Assembly (NCBI RefSeq): GCF_900105785.1
Contig: NZ_LT629799.1
Coordinates: 4,154,001-4,218,000, forward strand
Origin: Microlunatus sagamiharensis
GTDB taxonomy: Bacteria > Actinomycetota > Actinomycetes > Propionibacteriales > Propionibacteriaceae
DNA length: 64,000 bases
Reading direction: 5' to 3'
The position numbers and the translations under genes are program-made. Positions 49,846 to 58,561 of the stretch are shown here, piece by piece. The notes beneath the pieces are model-generated. The model was not told the DNA's origin. It saw nothing but the letters and a program-made list of their open reading frames with translations, and made no database searches. Position 1 is the first letter of the stretch. Every line of letters begins with the position of its first letter.

Positions 49846-49966
49846 GCCGCGAGCCTCGTCCCCGCCGCCCGGTCCCGGGAAGGGCTCGCGGGCGTGCGGG
49901 GACGGGGGTCGGAGCAGGCCGAGACCCCGGTCGTACGCGACCGGGCCGCGGGTCGTCCCGCGGAGG

Positions 49967-50449
49967 TCAGAGCGCCCGGAGCGTCGCGGGCGCGAGGCCG
50001 ATGCGGTAGCGCACGGCGGTGAAGGGCCAGTCCCCGAGGAGCCAGTCGCCCACCACCTGGGTGAGCGGGCCGTCCAGCTCGGCGCGGTCCGCCCGCACCC
50101 ACGAGAGGACCCGCACGGCGAGCGGCTCACGCGTCGGCTTGAGATAGACGCAGCCGACCAGGGTGCCCTCGAGGTGGTCGAGGACCGCGTACGCGAGGTC
50201 GACGCGGCGGGCCGAGCGGTCCGCGTGGCTCACCAGGTCGGCGAGGTTCTCCTCCAGGGTCATCCCGGCCGCGGGCGGCCAGTGCCCGCCGAAGCCCTCG
50301 GCGATCCCGGGCGTCGCCCGGACGTGCTCGATGCTCGAGGTCCAGGCGGCGTGGTCGGCCTCGTTGTGCTGCGGACCGAGGAGCTCCAGCCGGAGGCCGC
50401 GGGCGCGGTGGACGGCCGGGACCTCGAAGCCGGCCGGGACGATCGTCAT
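49967..50449 (-). CDS. GNAT-like N-acetyltransferase
   Basis: This 160-residue protein resembles GNAT acetyltransferases: RLELLGPQHNEADHAAWTSSIEHVRATPG in the N-terminal half and DLAYAVLDHLEGTLVGCVYLKPT as the central strand pair. The acetyl-CoA loop is poorly conserved, so activity is uncertain. ATG 50449 is preceded by TAGGCT at 6 nt, a leaderless pattern. It is 20 bp from the modC stop, so it may also be read through from the mod operon. Confidence 0.7.
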   Translation of the reverse strand: MTIVPAGFEVPAVHRARGLRLELLGPQHNEADHAAWTSSIEHVRATPGIAEGFGGHWPPAAGMTLEENLADLVSHADRSARRVDLAYAVLDHLEGTLVGCVYLKPTREPLAVRVLSWVRADRAELDGPLTQVVGDWLLGDWPFTAVRYRIGLAPATLRAL

Positions 50450-50469
50450 CGTCGGAGCCTAGGCTCGCG

Positions 50470-51525
50470 TCAGAGCGCGTACACCGTCACGGCGGTGGCC
50501 TTGACCGCGAGGAAGACGTCGCGGCCGGGGTAGAGGTCGAGCTCGCCGACGGACGCCGGCGTGACGCTGGCGGTGATCGGCTCGCCCGACGTCGTCACCG
50601 TGCTGACGCGCACCGCGTCGCCGGCCGGCACGAGCTCGCCGACCCGCGCCGGCAGGACCGTGCGTGGGCTGCCGTGCGGTGCGTCGACGAAGACCGAGAC
50701 GGCGTTCGGGGCGAACACGGCGGCCGCGGCGGTCCCCGGGGTGAGGCCCGAGGTGCCGGCGCCGACGTGCAGGCCGGCCGGGGTGGTGACGCCGACCGGG
50801 TCGACCGTGCCGAGCACCAGGTTGAGCCCGGCGAGGCGGGCGGCGAAGGTCGTGCGCGGGTGGCGCAGCACCTCGGCCGTGGGCCCGGCCTCCACGACCC
50901 GGCCGCCCTCGAGGACGACGACCCGGTCGCTCAGCAGCAGGGCGTCGAGCAGGTCGTGGGTGACCAGCACGCTCGTGCGCCCGACCAGCACCTGCCGCAG
51001 CACCCGGCGCACGAGCGGGGCCAGGGTCACGTCGAGGGCGGCGAGCGGCTCGTCGAGGAGCAGCAGCCGCGGGTCGGTGGCCACCGCGCGGGCCACGGCC
51101 ACGCGCTGGGCCTGCCCGCCGGAGAGCTGGGCGGGCCGGCGGGGCGCCAGGTCCTCGGCCTCGACGTCGGCCAGGCAGCGCCGCGCAAGCTGCTCGGCCT
51201 CGCGCCGCCCGACCCCCGCCGCCCGCGGGCCGAAGGCCACGTTGGCGAGGACGTCCAGGTGCGGGAAGAGCAGCGGGTCCTGGGCGAGCAGGCCGACGCG
51301 GCGCCGGTGCGGCGGCGGCCAGTGCCCGGAGCCGAGGTCGAAGAGCGGCTCCCCGTCGAGCTCGGCGTGTCCGGAGTCGGGTCGCAGCGTCCCGGCCAGC
51401 ACGGCGAGCAGGGTGGACTTGCCGGCGCCGTTCGGGCCGAGAACGGCGAGCCGCTCGTCCTCGCCGACCTCGAGGGTGACGTCGAGGCCGCGGGCGGCGA
51501 CCTGCGCGGACAGGTGGAGACCCAC
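50470..51525 (-). CDS. modC: Molybdate ABC transporter ATPase
   Basis: This is a 351-residue ABC ATPase. Walker A is GPNGAGKST near residue 34, the signature is LSGGQAQRVAVARAV with LLLLDEPLAALD, and the C-terminal ~110 residues carry a TOBE/MopI-type oxyanion-binding domain (VRVSTVTTSGEPITASVTPASVGELDLYPGRDVFLAVKATAV). Position directly after modB and the TOBE domain support molybdate (or tungstate) import. GTG 51525 lies one base after the modB stop. A frame running the other way across it is only a shadow. Confidence 0.9.
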   Translation of the reverse strand: MGLHLSAQVAARGLDVTLEVGEDERLAVLGPNGAGKSTLLAVLAGTLRPDSGHAELDGEPLFDLGSGHWPPPHRRRVGLLAQDPLLFPHLDVLANVAFGPRAAGVGRREAEQLARRCLADVEAEDLAPRRPAQLSGGQAQRVAVARAVATDPRLLLLDEPLAALDVTLAPLVRRVLRQVLVGRTSVLVTHDLLDALLLSDRVVVLEGGRVVEAGPTAEVLRHPRTTFAARLAGLNLVLGTVDPVGVTTPAGLHVGAGTSGLTPGTAAAAVFAPNAVSVFVDAPHGSPRTVLPARVGELVPAGDAVRVSTVTTSGEPITASVTPASVGELDLYPGRDVFLAVKATAVTVYAL

Positions 51526-51526
51526 G

Positions 51527-52309
51527 TCAGAGCACCCGCTGCCCGGGGCGTCCGGCGGCGAGGCCGACGACGGCGACCGCGACGGCGACGAGGACGAGGG
51601 AGAGCGCCACGGCCGTGCCGGCGTCGGTCTCGCGCTGGAGGTAGATCTCGAGCGGCAGCGTGCGGGTGACGCCCTGCAGGCTCCCGGCGAAGGTGAGCGT
51701 CGCCCCGAACTCGCCGAGCGAGCGGGCGAAGGCGAGCACCGAGCCGGAGACCAGCCCGGGCAGCACGAGCGGCAGCGTGACGCGGCGCAGCACGAGTGTC
51801 GGGCGCCCGCCGAGCGTGGCGGCCACGGTCTCGTAGCGCTGCCCGACCGCCCGGAGCGTGCCCTCGAGGCTGACCACGAGGACGGGCAGGGAGACGAACG
51901 CCTGGGCGAGCACGACCGCGGTGGTCGAGAAGGCGACCTGCACGCCGAGGACCTCGAGCGTGCGGCCCAGCAGCCCCCGCCGCCCGAACGTGTAGAGCAG
52001 CGCGATGCCGCCGACGACCGGCGGCAGGACGAGCGGCAGCAGCATCAGCGAGCGGACCGCGCGCTGCCCGGGGAAGGACGTGCGGGCGAGCACGAGCGCC
52101 ATCGGCACCCCCAGCACGAGGCAGAGCACGGTCGACGCGAGGGAGGTGCGCAGGCTGAGCCCGAGCGCGTCGAGCGACGCCGGGCTGGTGACCAGCGACC
52201 CGAAACGCGACCAGTCGACCCGCGTGCCCATCGCCACGAGGGGCAGCACGACGAAGAGCGCCCCGAGGGCGGCGGGGGCGTACACCCAGCGGGGGAGGGT
52301 GCTCCTCAC
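51527..52309 (-). CDS. modB: Molybdate ABC transporter permease
   Basis: This is a 260-residue inner-membrane permease with about five to six membrane segments. The EAA loop reads [46 protein letters not shown], and SLGEFGAT is the ModB signature ending. It works with ModA and ModC in molybdate uptake. The start is GTG 52309, 28 bp after modA. Confidence 0.92.
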   Translation of the reverse strand: MRSTLPRWVYAPAALGALFVVLPLVAMGTRVDWSRFGSLVTSPASLDALGLSLRTSLASTVLCLVLGVPMALVLARTSFPGQRAVRSLMLLPLVLPPVVGGIALLYTFGRRGLLGRTLEVLGVQVAFSTTAVVLAQAFVSLPVLVVSLEGTLRAVGQRYETVAATLGGRPTLVLRRVTLPLVLPGLVSGSVLAFARSLGEFGATLTFAGSLQGVTRTLPLEIYLQRETDAGTAVALSLVLVAVAVAVVGLAAGRPGQRVL

Positions 52310-52337
52310 CCGGCGAGCGTACGGAACGGGTGCCGGC

Positions 52338-53141
52338 TCACGGCTGGGCGAAGCCGGCGTCGGCGAGGACCTGCCGGCCCTCGGAGCCGGTGACCAGCGC
52401 CACGAACTGCCCGGCGAGCTCCGACTGCCGGCTGGCCGCCAGCGTCGCGATCGGGTACGTGTTCACGGCCTCCTTCGACTCCTCGAAGGGGATGCCGAGG
52501 ACCTTGTCGCCCGCGCCCTTGACGTCGGTGACGTAGACCAGGCCGGCGTCGGCCTCTCCGGAGGTGACCTTGCCGAGCACGTCGGTGACGGCGTTCTCCT
52601 CGCTGACGGGCTTGATGTCGGTCCCCGTCGCGGTCTCGACCTTCTGCGCGGCGGCGCCGCAGGGCACCTGGGGCGCGCACACGACGACCTTCACCCCCGA
52701 CCTCGTCAGGTCCGCGAACGACGCGATCTTCGCCGGGTTGTCCGGCGGGACCGCGATCTCGAGGGTGTTGGTGGCGAAGTTCGTCGGACTCCCGGCGATC
52801 AGGCCGTCGGCGGCCGCCTTCGCCATGTTGTTGGTGTCCGCGGACGCGAAGACGTCGGCGGGCGCGCCCTGCTGGAGCTGCGTCACCAGGTCGGAGGACC
52901 CGGCGAAGCTGAAGGTGACCTTCGTGCCCGGGTGCGCCGCCTCGAAGCGCTGCCCGATCGTGGTGAACGTCGACTTCAGGGACGCGGCGGCGAACACGGT
53001 CAGCGTCTGGTCGGACGCCGAGGAGGCCGGTGCTGCAGCGGGGCTGGACGCGCCGGCCTCACCGGTCGAGCTCCCGCAGGCGGCGAGCAGCAGGGTCGCG
53101 GTGGCCGCCGCGGCGGCGGCGGTCAGCGTCGTACGGGTCAT
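52338..53141 (-). CDS. modA: Molybdate-binding lipoprotein
   Basis: This 267-residue extracytoplasmic binding protein has an Ala/Thr-rich signal peptide ending in lipobox LLLAAC (Cys ~22). The ModA pattern follows: [56 protein letters not shown], then [14 protein letters not shown] near the C-terminus. Ser and the SSDL segment are the usual oxyanion ligands. ATG 53141 overlaps the stop of the TOBE regulator (TGATG). Confidence 0.94.
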   Translation of the reverse strand: MTRTTLTAAAAAATATLLLAACGSSTGEAGASSPAAAPASSASDQTLTVFAAASLKSTFTTIGQRFEAAHPGTKVTFSFAGSSDLVTQLQQGAPADVFASADTNNMAKAAADGLIAGSPTNFATNTLEIAVPPDNPAKIASFADLTRSGVKVVVCAPQVPCGAAAQKVETATGTDIKPVSEENAVTDVLGKVTSGEADAGLVYVTDVKGAGDKVLGIPFEESKEAVNTYPIATLAASRQSELAGQFVALVTGSEGRQVLADAGFAQP

Positions 53142-53557
53142 CAGCTCTCCTGCGGCTTGCGGTCGGAGGGGGTCTCGACGATCACGGTGGTGGCCTTCAC
53201 GACGGCGACGGCGACGGAACCGGGCTCCAGGCCCAGCTCGCCGACGGCCTCGCTGCTCATCAGCGACACGACGCGGAAGGGGCCGCACTGCAGCTCGACC
53301 TGGGCCATCACCGTGTCGGTGATGACCTCGGTGACGAGGCCGACGAAGCGGTTGCGGGCGGAGCGGTCGACCCGCGAGGGGTCGGCCACGGGGTTGGCGT
53401 GCTCGCGCGCGAACTCGGCGAGGGCGCGTCCGTCGACCACCTTGCGGTTGCTCGCGTCGGTCTCCACCGGCAGCGTCCCGGCCTCGATCCAGCGGCGGAC
53501 GGTGTCGTCGCTGACGCTCAGGAACTGCGCGGCGTCACGAATCCTGATCTTCGGCAC
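53141..53557 (-). CDS. HTH-TOBE molybdenum-binding regulator
   Basis: This 138-residue protein has a MerR/excisionase-like helix-turn-helix at its N-terminus (IRIRDAAQFLSVSDDTVRRWIEAGTLPVETDASNRKVVDGRALAEFA, residues ~3-50). A C-terminal Mop/TOBE domain (ARNRFVGLVTEVITDTVMAQVELQCGPFRVVSLMSSEAV) binds molybdate in known relatives. It is first in the mod operon and probably regulates it according to molybdate level. GTG 53557 is 7 nt after TACGCT, fitting a leaderless transcript; the upstream in-frame sequence is not coding-like. Confidence 0.87.
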   Translation of the reverse strand: MPKIRIRDAAQFLSVSDDTVRRWIEAGTLPVETDASNRKVVDGRALAEFAREHANPVADPSRVDRSARNRFVGLVTEVITDTVMAQVELQCGPFRVVSLMSSEAVGELGLEPGSVAVAVVKATTVIVETPSDRKPQES

Positions 53558-53715
53558 ACGGAGCAGCGTACGTGAGCAGGTGCGGGCCTGCCGACCGCGT
53601 TGATCCGCACGAGCGGAAACGTCCGCTCGGTCCGCGTGCGGCCCCCCGATGAGCCGGGGGTGTTGACGTGGTCCCATCCGCTTGACGCAGGTCCCCACGA
53701 CGACGGAGGACGACC

Positions 53716-54096
53716 ATGATCACCGGCTCGAACGCGTTCCACGGCTTCTCGGTGGACGACATCCCGACCGCCCGCGCCTTCTACGCCGACACCCTCGGGC
53801 TGGAGGTGACCGAGGAGAACGGGATGCTCTGGCTGCACCTCGCCCAGGGCACCCGCACGCTGCTCTACCCGAAGGCCGACCACGTGCCGGCGACGTACAC
53901 GGTCCTGAACTTCGGCGTCCCGGACGTGGACGCCGCGGTCGACGAGCTCGTCGGGCGCGGGGTGCGCTTCGAGCGCTACCCGGGCGTGGAGGACCCCAAG
54001 GGCATCCAGCGCGGGTGGGGCCCGACGATCGCGTGGTTCACCGACCCCGCCGGGAACGTCCTCTCGGTGATCGAGGACGCGTCGAGCCGGCGGTGA
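53716..54096 (+). CDS. VOC (glyoxalase/bleomycin-resistance) family protein
   Basis: This 126-residue single VOC domain has paired beta-alpha-beta-beta-beta units: [20 protein letters not shown]...[18 protein letters not shown] and [20 protein letters not shown]...[17 protein letters not shown]. Likely metal ligands are His in AFHGFSV, the ending Glu and residues between. Such proteins include isomerases, lyases and dioxygenases, so the reaction is not assigned. ATG 53716 follows ACGGAGGAC. Its 3' end overlaps the nei gene on the other strand by 59 bp. Confidence 0.88.
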   Translation: MITGSNAFHGFSVDDIPTARAFYADTLGLEVTEENGMLWLHLAQGTRTLLYPKADHVPATYTVLNFGVPDVDAAVDELVGRGVRFERYPGVEDPKGIQRGWGPTIAWFTDPAGNVLSVIEDASSRR

Positions 54097-54961
54097 GCGG
54101 CCGGTCCCAGGCCACGGCGGCGACGACGGGTCCACTCCGGTCCGGGTCGGGACCCGGACCGGGCTGGCAGGTCGGGCACCACCACGTGCGACGGCGCTCG
54201 GCGTCGCCGGGCACCTCGTCGACGACCTGGACCACGGTGCCGCAGCGCAGGCACGCCTTGCCCGCCCGGCCCGCGACCCAGTGCGAGCGACCGTCGCGGG
54301 TGTCGCCCGTCGTCACCTGGTAGGCGCCGGGCACGAGGGCCGAGTGGCGCAGGCACCGCCGCGAGAGGGCCACGAGCGCCGGCACGTCGAGCTCGCCGAC
54401 CGGGGTCCACGGGCTCGTGCCGCGCAGGAAGCACAGCTCGTTGACCCACAGGTTGCCGAGCCCGGCGAGATTGCGCTGGTCGAGCAGCGCGGCCGCGACG
54501 GGACGCCCGGGCGCCGACTCGAGGCGGCGGACGGCCTCGGGCGCGTCCCAGTCCTCGCGCAGCGGGTCCGGGCCGAGGTGGCCGATCGCGTCGGCCTCGC
54601 GGGAGGTGGGCAGCACCTCCACGACCGGCAGGTCGAGGCCGTACGCCGTCGAGCCGCTGTCGAGCTCCAGCAGCACCCGCACCGCGTCCATGAGCCGGGT
54701 CGGCAGCCGCTTGCCCGGCCCCACCACCGTCCAGCTGCCCGTCATCTTGAGGTGCGTGTGCAACGTCAGCGCCTCGTTCTCCCGGCTGCGCAGCCGGGTG
54801 AGCTGGTGCTTGCCGTGCGTGACGATCTCGGTGATCGCGGCGCCGGCCAGGTCGAGCGTGGCGAGGGCGGGCACGCGCAGCTCGGCGCGCGCGACCTGCC
54901 GCCCGACGAGCGCGGGACGCAGCTTGCGCGCGAGCACGTAGATGCTGTCTCCCTCGGGCAC
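54038..54961 (-). CDS. nei: Fpg/Nei-family DNA glycosylase (endonuclease VIII-like)
   Basis: This 307-residue base-excision-repair glycosylase/AP lyase starts (M)PEGDSIY, supplying the catalytic Pro2 and Glu3. The helix-two-turn-helix region is [21 protein letters not shown]. It has a zinc finger with CLRCGT and CPTC. The family removes oxidised pyrimidines and nicks the site. A ~35-residue Arg/Pro-rich tail follows the finger and overlaps the VOC gene antisense. GTG 54961 is fixed by the need for Pro at position 2; the long upstream frame is shadow. Confidence 0.93.
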   Translation of the reverse strand: MPEGDSIYVLARKLRPALVGRQVARAELRVPALATLDLAGAAITEIVTHGKHQLTRLRSRENEALTLHTHLKMTGSWTVVGPGKRLPTRLMDAVRVLLELDSGSTAYGLDLPVVEVLPTSREADAIGHLGPDPLREDWDAPEAVRRLESAPGRPVAAALLDQRNLAGLGNLWVNELCFLRGTSPWTPVGELDVPALVALSRRCLRHSALVPGAYQVTTGDTRDGRSHWVAGRAGKACLRCGTVVQVVDEVPGDAERRRTWWCPTCQPGPGPDPDRSGPVVAAVAWDRPLTAGSTRPRSPRGRSRRGR

Positions 54962-54997
54962 GTCCCCAGTGTCCCCGGAGCGCACTAGCCTCAGCAC

Positions 54998-56410
54998 GTG
55001 ACGGTCGCGGCGGTGCTCCCGGGCGCGGCCCCGGTGCGTCTCGCGCCCGGGCCGGCGCTGCTGCGCCGGCTGCCGAGGCCGCTGACGCTCGGCCTGTGCC
55101 TCGCCCTGCTGCTCACGGCCGGCGGTGTGGTCCTCGCCCGGGTCGCCCCGCAGGACGCCGACGTGGCGCTGTTCAGCGGGACGGTCGGGGTGGGCGCGGA
55201 CGGCGCGCTGGTGCAGGTCGCGGGCGTCGACGGGACGGCCGGCGCCGCGGTGGTGCCCGGTACGCGGGTGCTCGAGGGTCCGGGCAGCGCCCAGGGTGTG
55301 GCCGACGAGCAGGCCTGGCTCGACGCCGGGACCGTGCCCGTCGTCCCCGGGCTGGGCGCCGACGCCGACCTCGTCCGCGGTGCGCTGCTCGACCTGCACG
55401 CGCTGACGCAGACCCACGGGGTGCCCGTCGCCGGCTGGACCGGGGCGTGGCGCTACGTCTGGCCGCGCGACGCCGCCTTCGCCGCCGTCGCCTTCGCCCG
55501 CACCGGCCACCTCGACGACGCGGAGCGGGTGCTCGACTTCCTCGGCCGCGTGCAGCCGGCCTCCGGCGTCTTCCAGGCGCGCTACCTGCCCGACGGCAGC
55601 GGCGTGCCCGACGACCGCGGCGCTCAGCTCGACGGCGTCGGCTGGGCGCTGTGGGCGACCGCGGGGGTCGCCGAGGTGCTGCCGCCGGGGCAGCGGGCGG
55701 CGTTCGTCGCCCGGCACCGCGCGCTCGTCGACCGCTCCACGGAGGCGGCGCTGTCCGCGACGGCCGGGTCGAGCGGGTTGCCGCCCGCCTCGCCGGACTA
55801 CTGGGAGGTGCCCGAGCGGCGCACGACCCTGGCCACGGCGGCGGTGCTGCGGGCCGGCCTCGAGGCGTCCGCCCGGCTCGCGACGTGGTCGGGCGACGCG
55901 ACCGGCGCCGACCGCGCGAGCACGGGGGAGCAGCGCCTCGGTGACGCGATCACCCGCGACTTCGCCGGGCGGGGCTACCCGCGCCGGCTGGGGGGACGGG
56001 CCGGCAGCGTCGACCTCGGCGTCGCCTTCCTGCTGCCGCCCTTCTCCGCGAGCCGCGACGAGACGGCGTACGCACGGTTCGAGCAGGCGCCCCCGCTCCT
56101 CGCGCGCCCGGCCGGCGGCCTCGCCCCGGGCGGCTCGTGGAAGCGCGACGGCATCAGCTGGACCCCGACGACCGCGACCTGGGCGCTCGTGGCCGCGGCC
56201 AGCGGCGACCCCGACCAGGCGCTCGAGCGGCTGCGGTGGCTCGCCGAGCACCGCACGGCGGAGGGTTCGCTGCCGGAGAAGGTGCTGGCCGACGGGCGGC
56301 CCGCGGCCGTCGCGCCGCTGGCCTGGACCGCCGCCGCCGTCGTCCTGGCGGCGGACGAGCTGGCCCGCGGGCCGGTGGGGAGCTCGACGGCGGAGGTCAG
56401 CGGGCGCTGA
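54998..56410 (+). CDS. Membrane-anchored GH15-like glycoside hydrolase
   Basis: This is a 470-residue protein with a basic N-terminus and one hydrophobic anchor (LTLGLCLALLLTAGGVVLA, about residues 29-47). A six-hairpin (alpha/alpha) toroid like GH15 glucoamylases follows. Diagnostic segments are WRYVWPRDAAFAAVAFARTGHLDDA, QLDGVGWALWA, SPDYWEVPERRTTLATAAVL with Glu270 (candidate acid) and GSLPEKV with Glu427 (candidate base). It may trim alpha-glucans or trehalose-like sugars at the cell surface. GTG 54998 is 6 nt after TAGCCT, a leaderless pattern, and divergent from nei. The domain is shorter than typical GH15 enzymes. Confidence 0.78.
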   Translation: MTVAAVLPGAAPVRLAPGPALLRRLPRPLTLGLCLALLLTAGGVVLARVAPQDADVALFSGTVGVGADGALVQVAGVDGTAGAAVVPGTRVLEGPGSAQGVADEQAWLDAGTVPVVPGLGADADLVRGALLDLHALTQTHGVPVAGWTGAWRYVWPRDAAFAAVAFARTGHLDDAERVLDFLGRVQPASGVFQARYLPDGSGVPDDRGAQLDGVGWALWATAGVAEVLPPGQRAAFVARHRALVDRSTEAALSATAGSSGLPPASPDYWEVPERRTTLATAAVLRAGLEASARLATWSGDATGADRASTGEQRLGDAITRDFAGRGYPRRLGGRAGSVDLGVAFLLPPFSASRDETAYARFEQAPPLLARPAGGLAPGGSWKRDGISWTPTTATWALVAAASGDPDQALERLRWLAEHRTAEGSLPEKVLADGRPAAVAPLAWTAAAVVLAADELARGPVGSSTAEVSGR

Positions 56411-56711
56411 CGATGCCCCAGACGAGCAGCAGGACGAGGGCGGCGACGCCGGCCACGGCCAGCAGCACGACGACGTCGGGGCCGCCCTTGTCGTCCGTCG
56501 GCTTCTTGACCACCGGCGGGAGCCCGCGGCGGGCGCGGTGCAGGTCGCGCCGACGCTCGTAGTCGTGCTCCACGGCCTTGCGGGGGTCGCGGTGGCCGTC
56601 CAGCTGGGCGGGGCCGGCGACGTACAGCAGGTTGAACACGACCAGCGTCCGGAAGCGGTACCAGAGCCCGAAGCGGTCCTCGGCCGGGATGTCGTCCTGG
56701 GTGCGTGCCAT
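56397..56711 (-). CDS. Small membrane protein under divergent OhrR-like control
   Basis: This 104-residue protein has a charged N-terminal half (MARTQDDIPAEDRFGLWYRFRTLVVFNLLYVAGPAQL), an Arg-rich region and a C-terminal membrane helix (VVVLLAVAGVAALVLLLVWGIV, about residues 78-100). The family is not recognised. ATG 56711 lies directly next to an inverted repeat that probably binds the divergently encoded OhrR-like repressor. Its 3' end overlaps the GH15-like gene by 14 bp. Confidence 0.7.
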   Translation of the reverse strand: MARTQDDIPAEDRFGLWYRFRTLVVFNLLYVAGPAQLDGHRDPRKAVEHDYERRRDLHRARRGLPPVVKKPTDDKGGPDVVVLLAVAGVAALVLLLVWGIVSAR

Positions 56712-56733
56712 AACAGTTAGGGTACGAACTGTT
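56712..56733. promoter_or_regulatory. Inverted-repeat operator for the OhrR-like regulator
   Basis: AACAGTT (56712-56718) and its exact complement AACTGTT (56727-56733) are separated by 8 bp, in an A+T-richer patch between divergent genes. The regulator's -10 (TAAAGT, 56744-56749) follows immediately. This is the usual layout of an autoregulated MarR/OhrR operator. Confidence 0.7.
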
Positions 56734-56756
56734 GGCGTCCGCGTAAAGTTCGGCGG

Positions 56757-57254
56757 GTGGCGGCAGCAGAGCAGCGGACCGGGGTCGAGGCCGACCCGCT
56801 GGCCCTCGAGCGACAGGTGTGCTTCGCGCTGGCCGTGGCCGCGCGCAGCGTGATCGGGGTCTACCGGCCGATCCTCGAGCGGCTGGGCCTGACGCACCCG
56901 CAGTACCTGGTGATGCTCGCCCTCTGGGAGGACTCGCCGCTCTCGGCCACCGAGATCGGACGGCTGCTGCAGCTCGACCTGCCCACCCTCTCGCCGCTGC
57001 TCAAACGGCTGGAGGCCCTCGGGCTCGTCGACCGCCGCCGCAACCCCGACGACGAGCGCAGCCTGCGGGTGACGCTGACCGAGCAGGGACTCGCGCTGCG
57101 CGAGGAGGCGCTCGCGGTCCCGGGGGCGGTGATGGAGCAGCTCGAGATCACCGAGGAGGACGCCGTCGCCCTGCACGCGGCGCTCGTCCCCCTGATCGGG
57201 AAGAGTCGGGCCGCGCTCGCCCACCGGACGGGCGCTGAGCGACCCACCGGCTGA
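56757..57254 (+). CDS. OhrR-like MarR-family redox regulator
   Basis: This 165-residue winged-helix regulator has the OhrR hallmark ERQVCFALAVAARSV with Cys22, the position whose oxidation by organic hydroperoxides releases DNA in OhrR. The tyrosines VYRP and HPQYLVMLALWE and the wing LDLPTLSPLLKRLEALGLVDRRRNPDDERSLRVTLTEQG are typical. GTG 56757 lies 7 nt after TAAAGT, suggesting a leaderless transcript. No ohr peroxidase gene is in the window; the adjacent divergent target is a small membrane protein. Confidence 0.85.
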   Translation: MAAAEQRTGVEADPLALERQVCFALAVAARSVIGVYRPILERLGLTHPQYLVMLALWEDSPLSATEIGRLLQLDLPTLSPLLKRLEALGLVDRRRNPDDERSLRVTLTEQGLALREEALAVPGAVMEQLEITEEDAVALHAALVPLIGKSRAALAHRTGAERPTG

Positions 57255-57361
57255 GAATCGGCTGTCACCCGAGCCCCTGGATCGTTCACCGGGAAGGGCC
57301 TGGGTAACAGTGGTGTGACGCCGCGCAGACCCCGTGCGGCACCGCACGTCAGGAGGAAGCC

Positions 57362-57829
57362 ATGAGCACCGTCACCAGCAGTGTCGAGGTCGACGTCCCC
57401 GTCAGCACGGCCTACAACCAGTGGACCCAGTTCGAGTCGTTCCCGCAGTTCATGGACGGGGTGGAGTCGATCACCCAGGGCACCGACACGGCCAACCACT
57501 GGAAGGTGAAGGTCGGCGGCGTCGAGCGCGAGTTCGACACCCAGATCACCGAGCAGACCCCCGACCAGGTCATCGCCTGGCGCTCGACCGGCGGTGACAC
57601 CGGCGGCCACTCCGGCCGCGTCGTCTTCACCTCGCTCGGCGCCGACCGCACCAAGGTCGACGTGGAGCTCGGCTGGGAGCCCGAGGGCATCGTCGAGAAG
57701 GCCGGCGCCGCGCTCGGCTTCGACCAGCGCCAGGTCGACAAGTCCACGCGTGACTTCAAGACCTTCATCGAGTCGCGCGGTGCCGCCACGGGCGAGTGGC
57801 GCGGCGACGTCAGCGGCGGCACGGCCTGA
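57362..57829 (+). CDS. SRPBCC-family protein (polyketide cyclase-like)
   Basis: This is a 155-residue helix-grip protein of the START/SRPBCC superfamily, COG5637-like: SSVEVDVPVSTAYNQWTQFESFPQFMDGVESITQGTDTANHWKVKVGG near the N-terminus and DRTKVDVELGWEPEGIVEKAGAALGFDQRQVDKSTRDFKTFIESRG at the C-terminus. Such proteins bind hydrophobic ligands; no reaction can be assigned. ATG 57362 has a strong AGGAGGAAG site. A terminator follows 20 bp after the stop, so it is a single-gene unit. Confidence 0.88.
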   Translation: MSTVTSSVEVDVPVSTAYNQWTQFESFPQFMDGVESITQGTDTANHWKVKVGGVEREFDTQITEQTPDQVIAWRSTGGDTGGHSGRVVFTSLGADRTKVDVELGWEPEGIVEKAGAALGFDQRQVDKSTRDFKTFIESRGAATGEWRGDVSGGTA

Positions 57830-57849
57830 GTCGCACCCGCAGCACGACC

Positions 57850-57881
57850 GACGCCCCGGACCCCTCGAGGTCCGGGGCGTC
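57850..57881 (+). terminator. Hairpin terminator after the SRPBCC gene
   Basis: GACGCCCCGGAC and GTCCGGGGCGTC form a perfect 12-bp stem with an 8-nt loop, 20 bp after the stop codon. No T-run follows. It could also serve the convergent methyltransferase, which ends at 57922. Confidence 0.75.
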
Positions 57882-57921
57882 AGTGCGTCCGGGCGTCCTC
57901 GGTCCCGCGGGCGGGAGCCGC

Positions 57922-58509
57922 TCAGCGGGCCCGGCGGGCGACGAGCGCGCCCAGCGGGTGCGAGCCGGCCTCGTGGCGCCGGTGGTCCTCGACGACGTCG
58001 AGGCCGGCCGCCGCCAGGGGACCGCTGAGCGCGTCGACCGACCAGAAGTACGCGGTGGTGACCGCGTGGTCGAAGGGCTCGCCGGGCGGGCCGGCGAAGT
58101 AGCCGAGCAGCAGGCTCCCGCCCGGCGCCAGCACCCGGCCGAGCTCGGCGAGCGCGGCGGGCAGCCGGGCCGGCTCGAGGTGGATGGTGGAGTACCAGGC
58201 GAGGACGCCGCCGACCGCGCCGTCGCGCAGCGGCAACGCCTCGAGCGACGCGCGGGCGAGGAGCAGCCCGGGCTGCGTGGCCCGGGCGTGGTCGAGGAAG
58301 GCGGTCGACACGTCCGCGCCGAGCACCGTCCGGTCGCCGTCGCGCAGCAGGCCGCCCCAGGTGCCGGGTCCGCAGCCCGCGTCCAGCAGGGCCCCGGTGG
58401 TCGTGCCGCGCCAGCGGGCGACGAGGGCGTGGTCGACCTCGGCCAGGTCGGCGAGGTCGCCGAACCGCGCCACGTACTCCTCGGCACGCGCGTCGTACGC
58501 GCGACCCAC
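57922..58509 (-). CDS. Class I SAM-dependent methyltransferase
   Basis: This 195-residue protein contains ALLDAGCGPGTWGGLLRDG (motif I, about residues 40-58), GADVSTAFLDHAR (motif II) and GRVLAPGGSLLLGYF (post-motif). It begins MGRAYDARAEEYVARFG, a common opening of UbiE-like small-molecule methyltransferases. GTG 58509 is the first start in frame; the true start could be slightly different, since homologues often have a few more residues before YDARA. The substrate is unknown. Confidence 0.85.
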   Translation of the reverse strand: MGRAYDARAEEYVARFGDLADLAEVDHALVARWRGTTTGALLDAGCGPGTWGGLLRDGDRTVLGADVSTAFLDHARATQPGLLLARASLEALPLRDGAVGGVLAWYSTIHLEPARLPAALAELGRVLAPGGSLLLGYFAGPPGEPFDHAVTTAYFWSVDALSGPLAAAGLDVVEDHRRHEAGSHPLGALVARRAR

Positions 58510-58561
58510 CGCCTCGCTCAGCCGGGGATGCTCCCACCCGCGCCGGGCGGGGCCGCGCTCC

